From Perkinsus olseni (Eukaryota > Perkinsozoa > Perkinsida), in contig JABANN010000020.1 in NCBI GenBank assembly GCA_013115125.1, forward strand, positions 1 to 64,000: 64,000 nucleotides of DNA, given 5' to 3'. Every line of letters begins with the position of its first letter. Positions within the stretch are counted from its first letter, which is position 1. Below, piece after piece: positions 1 through 10,902 of the stretch. The notes beneath the pieces are model-generated. The model did no database searches. It saw nothing but the letters and a program-made list of their open reading frames with translations, and was not told the DNA's origin. A program made the position numbers and the translations under genes.

Positions 1-972
1 CTGGTCTTCTGGTCCGGTGCGGCTGCCAGCAATCTGTGAGCTCATCAGTATGACGATAACCCATACAGAAGCCCCTCACCTTTGAACAGTTAAAATCTGC
101 AACGCTACCTGACTGAAGAAGTTCCTCGGCGCGCGGAGCATGGGAACATCGAGGATCCGAGCCGCTCTCCTGCCGGCGGTGATCACAACTGTCGTTCAAC
201 ACGTGTCGAGGATACCGGAGATCTTCCTGCATGTACTTCCCCTTGTTAGGGACCATCGCCGGTGGACGATTCTTGCTCCCCTTCATAATTCCACCCAGGA
301 ATACCGGACGTAATACAACATCAAGATTCCATGCGGTACCTACGACCATCAGATGGATACTCCTTGTGTATCGTCACACCTACGGTATTGCTTCAAGGTC
401 TGCCAAGCGAGGTAAGTGTAGGGTGATATAACATCATAGAAGAACTCAACCTTCACGTCGCCAGATGGCATGCGACAAGGTGAGCAGAAGGATCGACTGC
501 TAGCACAAGTCTGTATTGTCATCGGCGCTCACGCCTAGTATTTCTAAAACGACGGAACAGTCCTGTTCTGACGAGTCCCAGCAAGCTGGCAGCCGGGTCA
601 TTGTATGCATCGTGAAGTGAGGCCCGACTTTTGCTCACTCGATAAACAGTATATCATCGAGTCCTGGGTGATGTGCGGAGGTACAAAATCTTATGACACT
701 AGAACGCGACATTGTATGATGGGTCAACAGTTGGCATGATATGTGAAATACTCGCTAATGGTATCACAAACGAAAACAAAATTCTCGAGGAATATATAAA
801 AAAGTTGTGAAAAGAGCGCGGGATTTCGCTTGGAATTCGCTTGTCAACGGCAGAGGTGAAAAGCACCATTAGTGTACAGCGATGATATCGCGCGATCCGA
901 AACAGCAGGGAAGAACATCTTGACAATTAGTCACTGAACAGCCATCGCTCGTTGACATACTTATTAACGTCC
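1..972. other. Intergenic, no supported gene
   Basis: I see no convincing coding region, RNA gene or repeat here. Short open frames exist on both strands but show no domain and no splice-compatible continuation. The stretch lies downstream of the minus-strand TTL-like gene that ends at 973. Confidence 0.5.
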
Positions 973-3900
973 TTATTTAGAGATAGTTTGCTCGGGATTG
1001 CACCATTTGCACGTGAAGCTTTCATCTTTGTACTTGTTCGAGGTGCGCGCCAACGGGCCCCCTTTATCCCTGGACCCTCGCAACCTAGCCGTACCGTCAA
1101 GACCAGCGACCCCACTGTGCGGTACGTTTCCGCAACACACGAGATCAAACTTGTCTCGGACCGAGCAGTCGCTATCAGAGCTGCACAATTTGCGCCACTC
1201 AGGCCTACGATTTGCAGCGCTGCCTCGGGGTCTAGCGTACGGATCCACGCAGAGGGAAAAGACACCATTGAGCATCTCCGGTACGTATTTTTCGAGTATC
1301 GTTGAAGACTCCTCTAAACATGGGTTTGAATTCACTTCAATAAGCCACACACCACCATCCTCATCTATCATGAAGTCGTATCCGAAGATCTGGAACGAGT
1401 TACTGTTGGGCGAGCGAAATTGTCTCAGCGTGGCATGCAATGATATCGCCATTGCTCTGTACATTGCTGAGCGCATCTCGCCGTGCACATCAAGCCTCGG
1501 TGGGCAGCTGGGTCCCCCAGCATTCTCATTAGCGTAAGCTTGCAAGTGGTCGAAGGACATCTGATTGCCGTCCTCGTATTGGCCGTAGTTGTCTCCACGC
1601 TTCTGGATGGCGTTGTTGCAGAGGTGCATCATCTTATCACCTTCACCATTCTTTCGAGACGGATCGTACTGTACCTGCCAGAATACATCGTAGTAGTCCA
1701 GCACATTAACGGCGTGCTCACCGATGCCGTCCGTACATAGCCTTCCCGGTAACAGTAGGCATGGAGAGTCGGTGTCAAAACAAGCCACATACGAATGTCG
1801 AACTTGCGCCGGTTGATGAGCATCGGCCGATCGATATATCTGCTGATCGTGATGCCAGGGAGCACGTTCCCTCCAGGGCGTGTGCATACTTTTGTAGAAC
1901 CCAGTTGGCAACGGCACCTTTACTCTCCTTGCTCTTCCCGTTCTTCGCAGCCACTTGAGCCGAGTTTCCTTGAGCAGCTGATGTGGTCGTCCTAACATGA
2001 CATTCAGCTGACCGCGTCCCGTGAATAGCATAATGGCGCATATCTAGTGGCCCATCTGATCGCAAAGTGCACCGAACTTACTCCTTCTGCCCGCATTCTG
2101 TTCCTTCGATGTCGGCGTTCTCCTCGCCCTTAGTGTGCGAGGGGACTGTGCTCGCCGTAGTTGAGACCACACTGCTGGATCTGTGAAAGAATTTCGCAGG
2201 AAAACGGAGCAAAAATGATGCGACATAGTTAAGCAAGAGACGAGCGTTACTCTGGGCCATCGGTGTCCTCTTGAGCCTTCTTGGCATTGCAGAGCTGGGG
2301 TACTTCAGAGATAGCCGCGTCCCTAAGAGCAGACAGTCGAAGGAACGACTTCCACAGGCACAGAGATCTTCTACAGGATTTCTTTGATTTCAGTCTTCCC
2401 GACAGGGCCGAGACTCGAGCTGCGGGCTCGACGTAAATCATTGACCTGCAATATTAAGATACACGCAGAGCTCCCGGTAAGAGGAATACCTCCGTGGACT
2501 CTGGGAAACTGAGACGACGTAGCATTTTACACTGTGGGCTATCTCTTTTGAACACGGCTCGACGGAGCTCTGCTGCAGTACGAATGACCTGCCATGGGTG
2601 AGTACAGTGAGAAGTGGTGAGGTAGCGAGCGGCACCACTGCCGCAGTCACCTTGATTCCACGACCACGGCTGAGGGCCGCAGGCTTGAGCATCCATTGGG
2701 GTTCGCCGTCAGGGGCTGCCGGCACGAAGCAGGACGGCATGGAGTACTTTACTGTAAGACTGGACTGGAGGTTCGTAGCGCTGACCGATCGACTTGAAAT
2801 CTGACGAGTAATAAGCACACTTGATGAATGCAGGTGATGATGCTGCAAGACTGACCAGACGAGACACCTTGTGAGGCTGGTCCATGCCGTTCCGGAGGAG
2901 GAACCGATTAGAGCCGGCACACAGGTTACTCGAGACTCGAATCTGAACGCAGAGCACATCAACAGTCGAACTCTCCCTAGCTTTCCCAAGCAACTATCAA
3001 TCTGCTACATGAAGTCTACGGTTGAGTGAAGCCTAGGCTCAATGCTCACACAAATATCGTCTTTCCGTGGTCGAGCATCTTCAACAGGATCTGCTGTACC
3101 CTCCTCTGCCACACCACAAGAGCAAACCTAACGGGACGTCAGCGCAGCCTCAGCTACTGAAGGGAGAGGCTTCACCTTGGTCATGATCTCGGTGGCGAGC
3201 GTGAAGTCCTTGAGCCCGGAGGATGCTTCCCCCGGGACAGCAGCATGATGATCTGCGCGCTTCAAGGAGATTATTATCGACACCGGTATTATCTGTTGAA
3301 GAATAAATCATCCTCTGCACTTTATGGTACCGAACCTTACGTCCCACAGGTTGATGTTGACCTCTCCACAATACCGTGCCAGGTTACGCAAGAGAGCTGC
3401 CTTTGTGCCTGAGCATGAGAAGAAGATGAGAAGAAGTGGTTGTCACTGAGAATGCTTTTCAATGCCCCACAGAGTTCATGACAGCCACCGAAGTAGTTGA
3501 CAAGCTGCGGTTGGCATACGGTGATGCCGCCCAGATCCTGGGAGTTGGCCATCCGTCGCAGAGTCTCCGTAGCATTAGGAAGACTTTGCTTCCACTTCAG
3601 GTTGAACATGCCTGATACTCGCTCGTTGCTGGGTGAGAGAGGTGTAGCGTCACCCTTACTATAGCAGAACTCAGAGTAACTGCCTTGATGCGTCACCACT
3701 ACTCTCCACCAGGGACGCGTTCGAGTAAGCATTCTTTCTATCGCGCTGTGGTTGTTGCCGGCGCAGAGGACTATGCTGAAGCATTTGCCTGAGGCCAGAT
3801 CCACTGGTGAGGAGGAAGAGGGAATGACTCTCAATTACCCTCCACATTTTGAATAGCATCCGCGTAGCTCAGGAGGTGACCTATGGCACCATTGGAAACC

Positions 3901-4912
3901 AGTAAGACACCAGGAAATCGGGCCCACCTGGAGGTAGGCTAGCAAGTCCTTCCTCTCTGGCTATCGCAGCCATCAGAGCAGCCCTGTTCTTCGAGAAGGA
4001 GATATCAGTATCAGGGAACGTCAGGCCTCGACCCAAGGATTGTGCCCGCCGAATAGCGCCACTGGGAGTCAGCGTGTCTGTACACCCGTCTTGGACCGGG
4101 GCTCCTGGAGGTTGCTCGGAGATCGTCACGTCCTCTCTCTTCAAGGCCGACGGCTTCGCCCCCACACGCCTCAATGTATTAACTGCTTCCACCGGCAGGA
4201 CTTTTTTCACGCTAACACGTTTCGAATAATTGCTCGGCCTTCTGCTGGACGGTTGTGCTTCAAGCCTTCTCATACTCACTACTCCATCCGGGTCGCCCGA
4301 GTACGGCGCGGTGGACCCCGCATCACCTACGTACAGCAGAGATCAGGACAGGGAGCAAGGACACCGTAGCGAGTGGGCGACGTACTGGTCCTTCGCTGTT
4401 GACCCGGTGATCGCTTCCTGTGCACCTTTCTAGGGTGAGCCACAGGTAAGGGAAACTGGCGATGGCGAGGTAGTGCAATCGACTGTCTCTGAGGAACAGT
4501 GAGTTCTCCAGATACCATCGCGCTGAATGGGAGGGTTAGCGGAGCGACGGAGGATCGATGAGTACCCGAGTAAGCGGCTGAACGGTGCCTTCCACTTCGA
4601 GTCCCTTTCTGATATCATTAACGGTTTCACGAGGCGTGAGGGATGCCAACGAGGTCCTACCGCGGTGTATGCCTGTAAACAAGAGCTTTGCAGTTGCCGA
4701 CATAGTGTCACCACTTGCTCACCGCGAGACCGAGCCGCATTGATAGCGATGATTTCTGGCAGTTCAGGCTTGCCGCCGGAGACCCTCGGGATGGTTGATC
4801 GACGACGCTTCAAACGAGAAGTCTGTTTCTCTTCGACGTCCGTCAACTCAGCTCGGTTCGCTAGCGATGCTGGCAGTAGCAACTTGAGCGAAGTTATCTT
4901 GCTGATCAGCAT
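973..4912 (-). CDS. Tubulin-tyrosine-ligase-like protein (TTLL), multi-exon
   Basis: This gene encodes a member of the TTL/TTLL ATP-grasp family, enzymes that add tyrosine, glutamate or glycine to tubulin tails. Visible family motifs, in order, are NYFGGCHELC (about 3510), LKPAALSRGRGIK (about 2660), IDRPMLINRRKFDIRMW (about 1800), HLCNNAIQK with YEDGNQMS (about 1600), and FGYDFMIDEDGGVWLIEVNSNP (about 1360; ATP/Mg site). Splicing is required. For example, a 47-nt intron near 1847-1893 joins WVLQ to RYIDRP, and another near 1690 joins YVRTAS to the HLCNNAIQK exon. The terminal exon stops at 973, shortly after a family-like segment reading NGVFSLCVDP. The start at 4912 (MLISKITSLK) is the most upstream good ATG, and the N-terminal exons are not closed. 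Substrate and activity type (tyrosination, glutamylation or glycylation) cannot be told from the sequence. RIOK2 lies 174 nt upstream on the same strand. Confidence 0.75.
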
Positions 4913-5086
4913 TGAAAACAACAATATACCCACTAAATGCTCATCCCTTCGTAACAAGAGTTCCCCCAGAATGGTGTTAACGACGCAGAGCAAGGCATCT
5001 CATAAGAAACAGGAGTACGTTGAGGTAGGGGAGGATATGATGCAGACCAGTCGAAAAGAGGAAAGGACACCTTGGGTAGATGACGA

Positions 5087-7260
5087 CTAGAACCACGAAC
5101 CAAGAGAGCTGTTCTCCTTGATCTCTCGCTGGTTCTGTCTAGCTTCCCGAGATTTCTGTACATTAGGCTTGGCCTTGTTCTTGGATCGTAATTGACGATT
5201 CACCTGTCGGCCGATAACAAGGAGGGACGGCCAATATCATCGAGGTTACCTTCGCCCGGACGTCCTTCTCCTGGGGCTTTCGCCTCTGTCTCCGCAAAAC
5301 GTGGTTTTGGCTCTTGATGATACGCCGCTTCTCATCGCGGTCTTCCCATTCGGATGCCGTCGACTGAGAACAAGGAGCACTCCTCGAGGCCGTCACCAAC
5401 GCTGCAGCACTCACCCCCTGCTCATCGCTATCAGCTCCTCCATTCTCCTCAGGGGACTTCTTGTCCTCATCCCCTTCCATCTCTGCCAGCAGATCATCGA
5501 TTGTCTCGTTGCCCTCCGCTAAGTCAGGACAGTCCTCCTGGTCGAGCTCAGTGAAAGCCTGAAGTCCCGGTAGTGGCTAGGGAGTGGCGGCCAACTAGTG
5601 CTTACCGCGCAGCTGTCCATGAGAAGCTTATCCTCTCCTTCCGTGATAACGCCGGAGAGGCTGATGCCGTCCACTTTCGTCTTGGCACGATAAACAGGGA
5701 GAACATCATCCTCGAAGGAGGGAACGGTATCCACCACATACTTGTGGTTCTTGGCGAAGTAGGTAGCAATGCACTCGACATCCCTGATTAGTGATACAGC
5801 ATGAGCAAGGGTCCACAAGGGAGCATACGCTGATACCTCTCAAAGATACGCTTAGCGTCGGGATTCTCGACTGAGAGAACTTGAGGGAAATCAATAACGT
5901 AGACCTCGTAGTCCTCAACTTCACTGAGCTCATCTAGAGGGTCTTCCCGCCTGTAAGAGAGGATAAGTCAAAGCCTATCGAAGCTGCAGTGGTAACTATC
6001 ATACACTGTCCGTATGAGGAGATTGAATTCATTGAAGTCACCGTGGATTACACCGCTCTGGGCAATACTCAGAAGTAGGGACCTGAAGGTAATGACCTTT
6101 GACTCCGGGGTCTATCCTCAGGTACACTTGATAGCCGTATGAGGATGAATGAACATAAGATGAGCTCCCACGGTAACCCTCGGGCGTGAGTATCTTTCTG
6201 TATCTTTCATTCTGAGTCCACATGCACCTCCTACTGATGATACAGCAATGCTATTTTGGCATTAAGGAGCGGGTTCACAGTAGAATTGCCGCGCACTACG
6301 CAAGAAAAAAAAGAGAAGATAGCGTACAGTACCATCTACTACATGCATCTTTCAAGGAGTATCTCAGGCTTCTCCAGCTTCCGTATTTGACACATAGGAG
6401 TAGCATCATCAAGATACTCCATCACAATAGCATGTCGGTTACTGCCCACAGGCTCAGGGACCTGCCAAGGACCACTGAAGCACTAGCCGGGCAGAAGAGA
6501 ACGTACAGGGAAGCCGGCCTTGTAGAGCTCAGTGAGGTAGGCATACTCCTTAGCGGCAGCCAATCGGGCTAAGTACATCCTAATACAGTAGAGTGGCGCA
6601 AGACCAATGGTGTCCCTTGAGACCTACCAGCTCGCCGACTGACGATGCTGTAGATAATCCCGATTTTCCTTTACTGTCTTGAAGGATACTCTCCCGAGAC
6701 GATGGAACTTGATAACAAGCTGACGGCCTATCGCAAGTGCACCACATGGACTCGGGAAGAGGGGAAGCTGCTATCACCTTCATCATCAGTACAGACATGA
6801 ATATCGCTCTCCTTACCAACGCCGACTCTCTGGCCTACCCCCGCGATGTTGCCACGGGACATCAGTGTTCTGAAAAGACCCATGAGACTTACTAGGAGGA
6901 AGAGATCACCTCACCGGAGGGCTAGGAAATCGTAGCCGTTGTAAGTGAGCTTATATCCGTCGTATGTCTTCCCATCATGAGCTACGAGTTTGTGCTTGAG
7001 GAGGTTCTGCAGGGTCTTGAAGCAACCTGAGCCGCCCCACCAAATACAGCGGAATATCGTCGGAGAAGGACAGTACCTCCCCGCTTAAGGCCAGCTATAC
7101 TCTCGACTAGCTGCAGAGGGACGAGCTCGTGGTTCTTGTGGCCAACCTCGAGCGCCTGAGCGTGGCTGAATGAAGGTCAATGGGAGCTGTAAAGGATTAC
7201 CTGGAGAACTCGTAGATCCTCTTTACTGAGGTACCGGAAGATTTCACAATCCAAACGCAT
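5087..7260 (-). CDS. RIOK2: RIO kinase 2 (atypical kinase of 40S ribosome maturation)
   Basis: Thirteen exons rebuild a 459-residue protein with all phases closed: 7260-7201, 7155-7077, 7026-6915, 6869-6778, 6727-6628, 6579-6507, 6461-6343, 6082-6005, 5950-5837, 5783-5606, 5558-5415, 5363-5250 and 5203-5087. The N-terminal RIO2 winged helix begins [19 protein letters not shown] and includes KNHELVP and LLKHKL. The ATP-binding strand reads GVGKESDI then [22 protein letters not shown] is the hinge. The catalytic loop is [11 protein letters not shown] and the metal-binding motif is VIDFPQ, as in RIO2 and distinct from the canonical DFG. The spacing between PMCQI and HGDFNEF (26 residues) equals that of human RIOK2 as I recall it. 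The C-terminal tail is acidic and then basic. RIO2 acts as an ATPase in cytoplasmic pre-40S maturation. One intron is 260 nt, while the others are 45-54 nt. The 51-nt intron at 5364-5414 has no stop and is a multiple of three. Confidence 0.93.
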
Positions 7261-7696
7261 CCGACTAAGGGAAAGGCAACTGAGGTATCACCACCATGAG
7301 CAACGCTCCGCTCCGAACTCAATGCAAAAGATTCAAGGAAACACCAATTCGGAAACAGTATCACCAGTAAAGGACATGCTGATGGTCGTCATCATCATCT
7401 TCTCCTTCTGACAGCACATCAGGCTCGAGCTGCTGATGGACCCCCTGGTTGTCACCATTGAACCGCCCCTCTGTGAAATAGTCCGGATCAGGAATATGTG
7501 TATCAAGTGGACGATTATTGTGCTGAGGATGGGCGGGGATGCGGAGTGGATCGCAGACAAGGCCCCCACCTCGGATGAAGGCCTTGACACCGCAGCCTCC
7601 CCGGTGAAAGGTGTCGTCCTACGCTTGTGTTTACGGCCACGAACGGGCGGTGCCAATCTATAACGGTTTGCGTTGGAAGCCCCTCCGATTCCACTA
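7261..7696. other. Intergenic between two minus-strand genes
   Basis: No domain-bearing exon is visible. The stretch should hold the RIOK2 5' region and the 3' end of the gene to the right. I see no clear core promoter motif. Confidence 0.4.
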
Positions 7697-8644
7697 CTAC
7701 AGCTCCGCTCTCTCCAACGCTATTTCCTTCACTTCCTTGCTATCCAGTAGTGAAACGTCCTGCTTGCCACGGACCTGTGCCTCGTGAGCGGCTATGAGAA
7801 TCCGAGCTTGATCATGCTCTGCCGCAATAAGAGCTCTGACGTCAGAGCGGTCTAACTTATACCTACCGACCACATCTCCCTTCCCTTCAATCCTCCGCTA
7901 TTACATATCCTCTACGTGGACTCTGTCCTTGAGGTAGGTTTTAACCCTTTGGAGACGTTTCCGCTTCAGCCGAACCGCGCACTGCCAGCAAGTCCTCAGC
8001 ACCTATGATGAGTGCATCACAAGGCTGCTCTCATCAGTCCCGACGTACGGTCTGCCACGCTGTCTTCTCTGGAGTAAGACCCAGATCCTGCAGCTCGAGG
8101 TAACCGTGGATGAAGCGCTCATTGAGCTTGACTAGGGCCGGATGCATGTCGGCTTCCTTCATCTCTTGCATAACCTACAGAAAATTCAATCCCCCTTCCG
8201 TTGACACCCACCAGACGCACCATGAGGGCGGATGATGCTGTATGCCTGTGGGAAAGGATGAAGCCATGGGCTAGCAGAGAATAGGAGGTCTCATCCATCG
8301 GCAGGTTATGGGCCTTGAATAATCTACTACTCTTATACCACTCATTGTAGTCTCCCTGACACACACAGTAGCGGCCAGTGACTCCATCAGTCGCCAACCT
8401 TCACGAGGGCCTTCCACATTATTGAATTGAGGGAGGTCCGCAGCTGTTGGGTATTGGTAAAGTCTAGCTCGTCGCCCGCCTCCTCATCAGACTCTATTAC
8501 ACCGCTCTCTGCTTCCAGCTGTGCCTGCCATGATCCCCTCTCGAGTGTCCTCTCCCTAGCCATTCCTACATCGAGGTAGCTGTAGTTCTGCCTTCTGTAG
8601 CGAGGCAGCTCCTCCTTATCCAATATTTCGACCACCGTTAGCAT
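7697..8644 (-). CDS. Helical protein with PPR-like repeats, function unknown
   Basis: Five exons close in phase to give 256 residues: 8644-8399, 8355-8221, 8174-8049, 8002-7905 and 7862-7697. Introns are 42-46 nt. The start is MLTVVEILDKEELPRYRRQNYSYLDV. After an acidic stretch (SGVIESDEEAGDELDF), exons 2-3 look like a pair of pentatricopeptide-type helices: WYKSSRLFKAHNLPMDETSYSLLAHGF, then MQEMKEADMHPALVKLNERFI. The C-terminus is basic and helical (VRLKRKRLQRVKTYLKD, then a charged helix ending IALERAEL). PPR proteins usually bind organellar RNA, and similar short helical proteins occur in mitoribosomes. Either role is inference here, because only about one to two repeats can be argued for. 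I do not recognise an orthologue. The gene is divergently oriented from the TPR gene at 9199. Confidence 0.55.
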
Positions 8645-9198
8645 AGAGGTCCTGAGGGCCTACGTTCCAGTTTCCTCAGCCCGTGTCAGGTCATTACTCG
8701 CTCTCTCCATCCGCACCGAAAATTGGCCGTGCTATTTTAGGCTTACTGACGTAGTGTGTCTGAGGGAAGACTCGAAGGCCCCGGGCTCCTGAGGGAAGCT
8801 GGTGACGGGCGGTTACGAGGAGGTCACGAGTGAAGGTTGTGGAAAGGATCATTGAGTAACATATTGGAACTGATTTGAGCTCGAAAAGTCACAAACGTGC
8901 ACCATTCCGGCAGCGGAGCGTAGCCGGTATTTGTCAACTTTCTATGATTTACTTCTCCTTCAGGGAGCGCATCTTGTGAGTTGTGGGAGCAGGCCAAGGG
9001 CGGGTAGGAAACGACTTAACCCTCGGAGGCGTTAACCCGTGATATTCCTGGCAAATGGAGGAGGAGGAGGAGGAGGGCGGGCAGTGCGCACGTCCGATCC
9101 CGGAGTTGCTGTCCAGGGTAACCTGACCCGCCAAAGATACTTCCTCGGAATTTGTACTTTAGATTCTGGGAGTTGTCGCTAGTTTTAAGAGTTCACCA
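8645..9198. promoter_or_regulatory. Divergent intergenic region
   Basis: This 554-nt gap separates the starts of the minus-strand PPR-like gene (8644) and the plus-strand TPR gene (9199), so it should contain both 5' regions. A short GGA-repeat run lies near 9056-9077. No TATA-like box or other core element could be assigned with confidence. Confidence 0.4.
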
Positions 9199-10786
9199 AT
9201 GGCACCTCCCTCACCGCCTGATTCATTCTCGAATTATTACTCCAAGTGGGACTCCTATGCTGCTGGCCTCGGTGAAGATGTTAACGATGATGAGATGCCG
9301 GGCTCAATAGCGGACCAGTCTCGGCCAGTGGCCGAGGCTAGGCAACAGATGGAACGCCAAAATCAAGTCTCTGCGCAGAAGGTACTATCGTAGCGGTACT
9401 CGAATACCTCAGAATTTAGATTTCTAACTCTAAACTTTTCAACTTTCTCGGCGCATCCTCGCGCCCGTACTGTTTCGGTACTGTCCGTTAGCCGTAATCT
9501 TGCGTGTGCGAGAGGTCATAGTCGATGGCTTCAACCTGCTTGAGTTGAGCTGGCGGAGTTACGACTCGTAGTAGTCTCGAGGCTGTCCATTGAGCTTGAA
9601 TCCGCTAACTAGTGAACGTCTGATCTCGAGTATCGGGGAAGTTCTTGCTCTGCCATCGCCTCCGCTCGCGGCAGCTCGATCGTGCCCGCTCTCAGGCCGC
9701 GATGCTCGCTAAAATGAAGGAGAATGAGGTGACATTGGAAGCGAGTGATCTCAAGGACGATGATTCCAAAGTTATCCACGTATCGGACAAAGGGCTAGAG
9801 GACAAAGCACTGAGGCTACGAGGAGTGAAGGACCGCACTGTTCTCGTGGAGGTGGATAAAATATTGAAGTTGTTCATCGAAGAGTTCGAGGGCTGCAAGG
9901 TGTTGGTGCAAAGCCAGTTGGTCACTGGAACGGCTGAGCTGTGGTCCTGTAAGAACTCCTCCTTGTGTCTCCTTAAAGGGGTAGAGACGGTCCAGTGCGA
10001 CGCCTGTAACGATGTGTCAATCACCGGCGCTGTCAGAGTGTGCAGTAGTAACTGTACGGCGTTGAAGATTAATGGTGCGGAGGTAGCAGAAACAGGGAAG
10101 ACTGAGCAGATCCTGAGCAAGTCCGATGAGCATGGCAAAGTCACCAGCGATAAGATGCAGCGGTTCGGCCATGACCAATTGCCGGTGATGGATCTGGAAG
10201 AGAAGACGAAGCCTTCTGCGGAGAAGGACATAGCCGAGTCGCAGAAGGAGCTGGGTAGGAGGTACTGGTGTGTGGTGTGGTAGTAGTGCTATCAGGTAAC
10301 GATGCCTTCAAGGAATGCGACTTTATGCAAGCAGTAGTTTTCTACACGAACGCATTGGACCATGACCCTAGGATGGCAGTGGCCCTGTCCAACAGAGCAC
10401 AGTGTTGGTTGAAGCTGGGAGACCTGGACAAGTGAGGGCAAAGTGGGAGGGAAGGGTGAATAGCATGTGCCTGACTTCAGGGCGGAGACAGACGCCTTGA
10501 AGGCCGCCGGGTTGGAGGAGGCTCCTGATCGGATAAGAGCCAAGTCGTGGTTCCGCGCGGGAATGGCTCGGCACGGCAGAGGTACTGAACGCTTCATGAG
10601 TAGAGGAGCTCATCCGATTGAGATTCCTCTTGGCGGACTGTGTTACTAGTTGGTGGTGCTGCAGGTGACTTCGCCGGGGCTTGTGAATGCTTGAGTAAAG
10701 CACAGGAGATTGACCCCAAGAACCCTCAGATCGATCATGCCTTCAAGATGGCAGAATTCAAGATGCGTCAGAAGCCAAGGCAGTGA
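9199..10786 (+). CDS. TPR-domain protein with a beta-helix-like (C-CAP/cofactor-C-like) middle region
   Basis: Five exons give 373 residues: 9199-9381, 9675-10254,10296-10431, 10481-10581 and 10665-10786. The N-terminus (MAPPSPPDSFSNYYSKWDSY) resembles the YYxKWDxY lead-in found in some TPR co-chaperone-type proteins. The middle part (about residues 110-170) is a run of short beta strands with Cys (ELWSCKNSSLCLLKGV, VQCDACNDVSI), reminiscent of C-CAP/tubulin-cofactor-C folds. This is tentative. The C-terminal TPR block is clear: KELGNDAFKECDFMQAVVFYTNAL, ALSNRAQCWLKLGDLDKA and AQEIDPKNPQ. TPRs bind partner proteins, often chaperones. The first intron is long (293 nt) and intron 2 is only 41 nt. 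The end is ambiguous: CAGTGAGTAG at 10781 can be read as a stop, or as a splice donor leading to an exon at 10846-10867 that ends HLLAALS. Confidence 0.75.
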
Positions 10787-10902
10787 GTAGAAACTTTTTC
10801 CTTGCAAGTGTACTTTTCCTCTCAAATACTGTGACTACTTTCTAGCCTCCTTGCCGCCCTGAGCTAGCTCAATTAATACATGTCCTAGTACCGAATTTTT
10901 GA

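Noticed and set aside
973-2031. TTL-like gene as a frameshifted pseudogene
   Set aside because: The frame changes coincide with GT-AG introns of about 47 nt whose removal restores family motifs in phase, so the gene looks intact.
9692-10231. Minus-strand 179-codon frame
   Set aside because: It lies antisense to exon 2 of the TPR gene, whose phases close on both sides.
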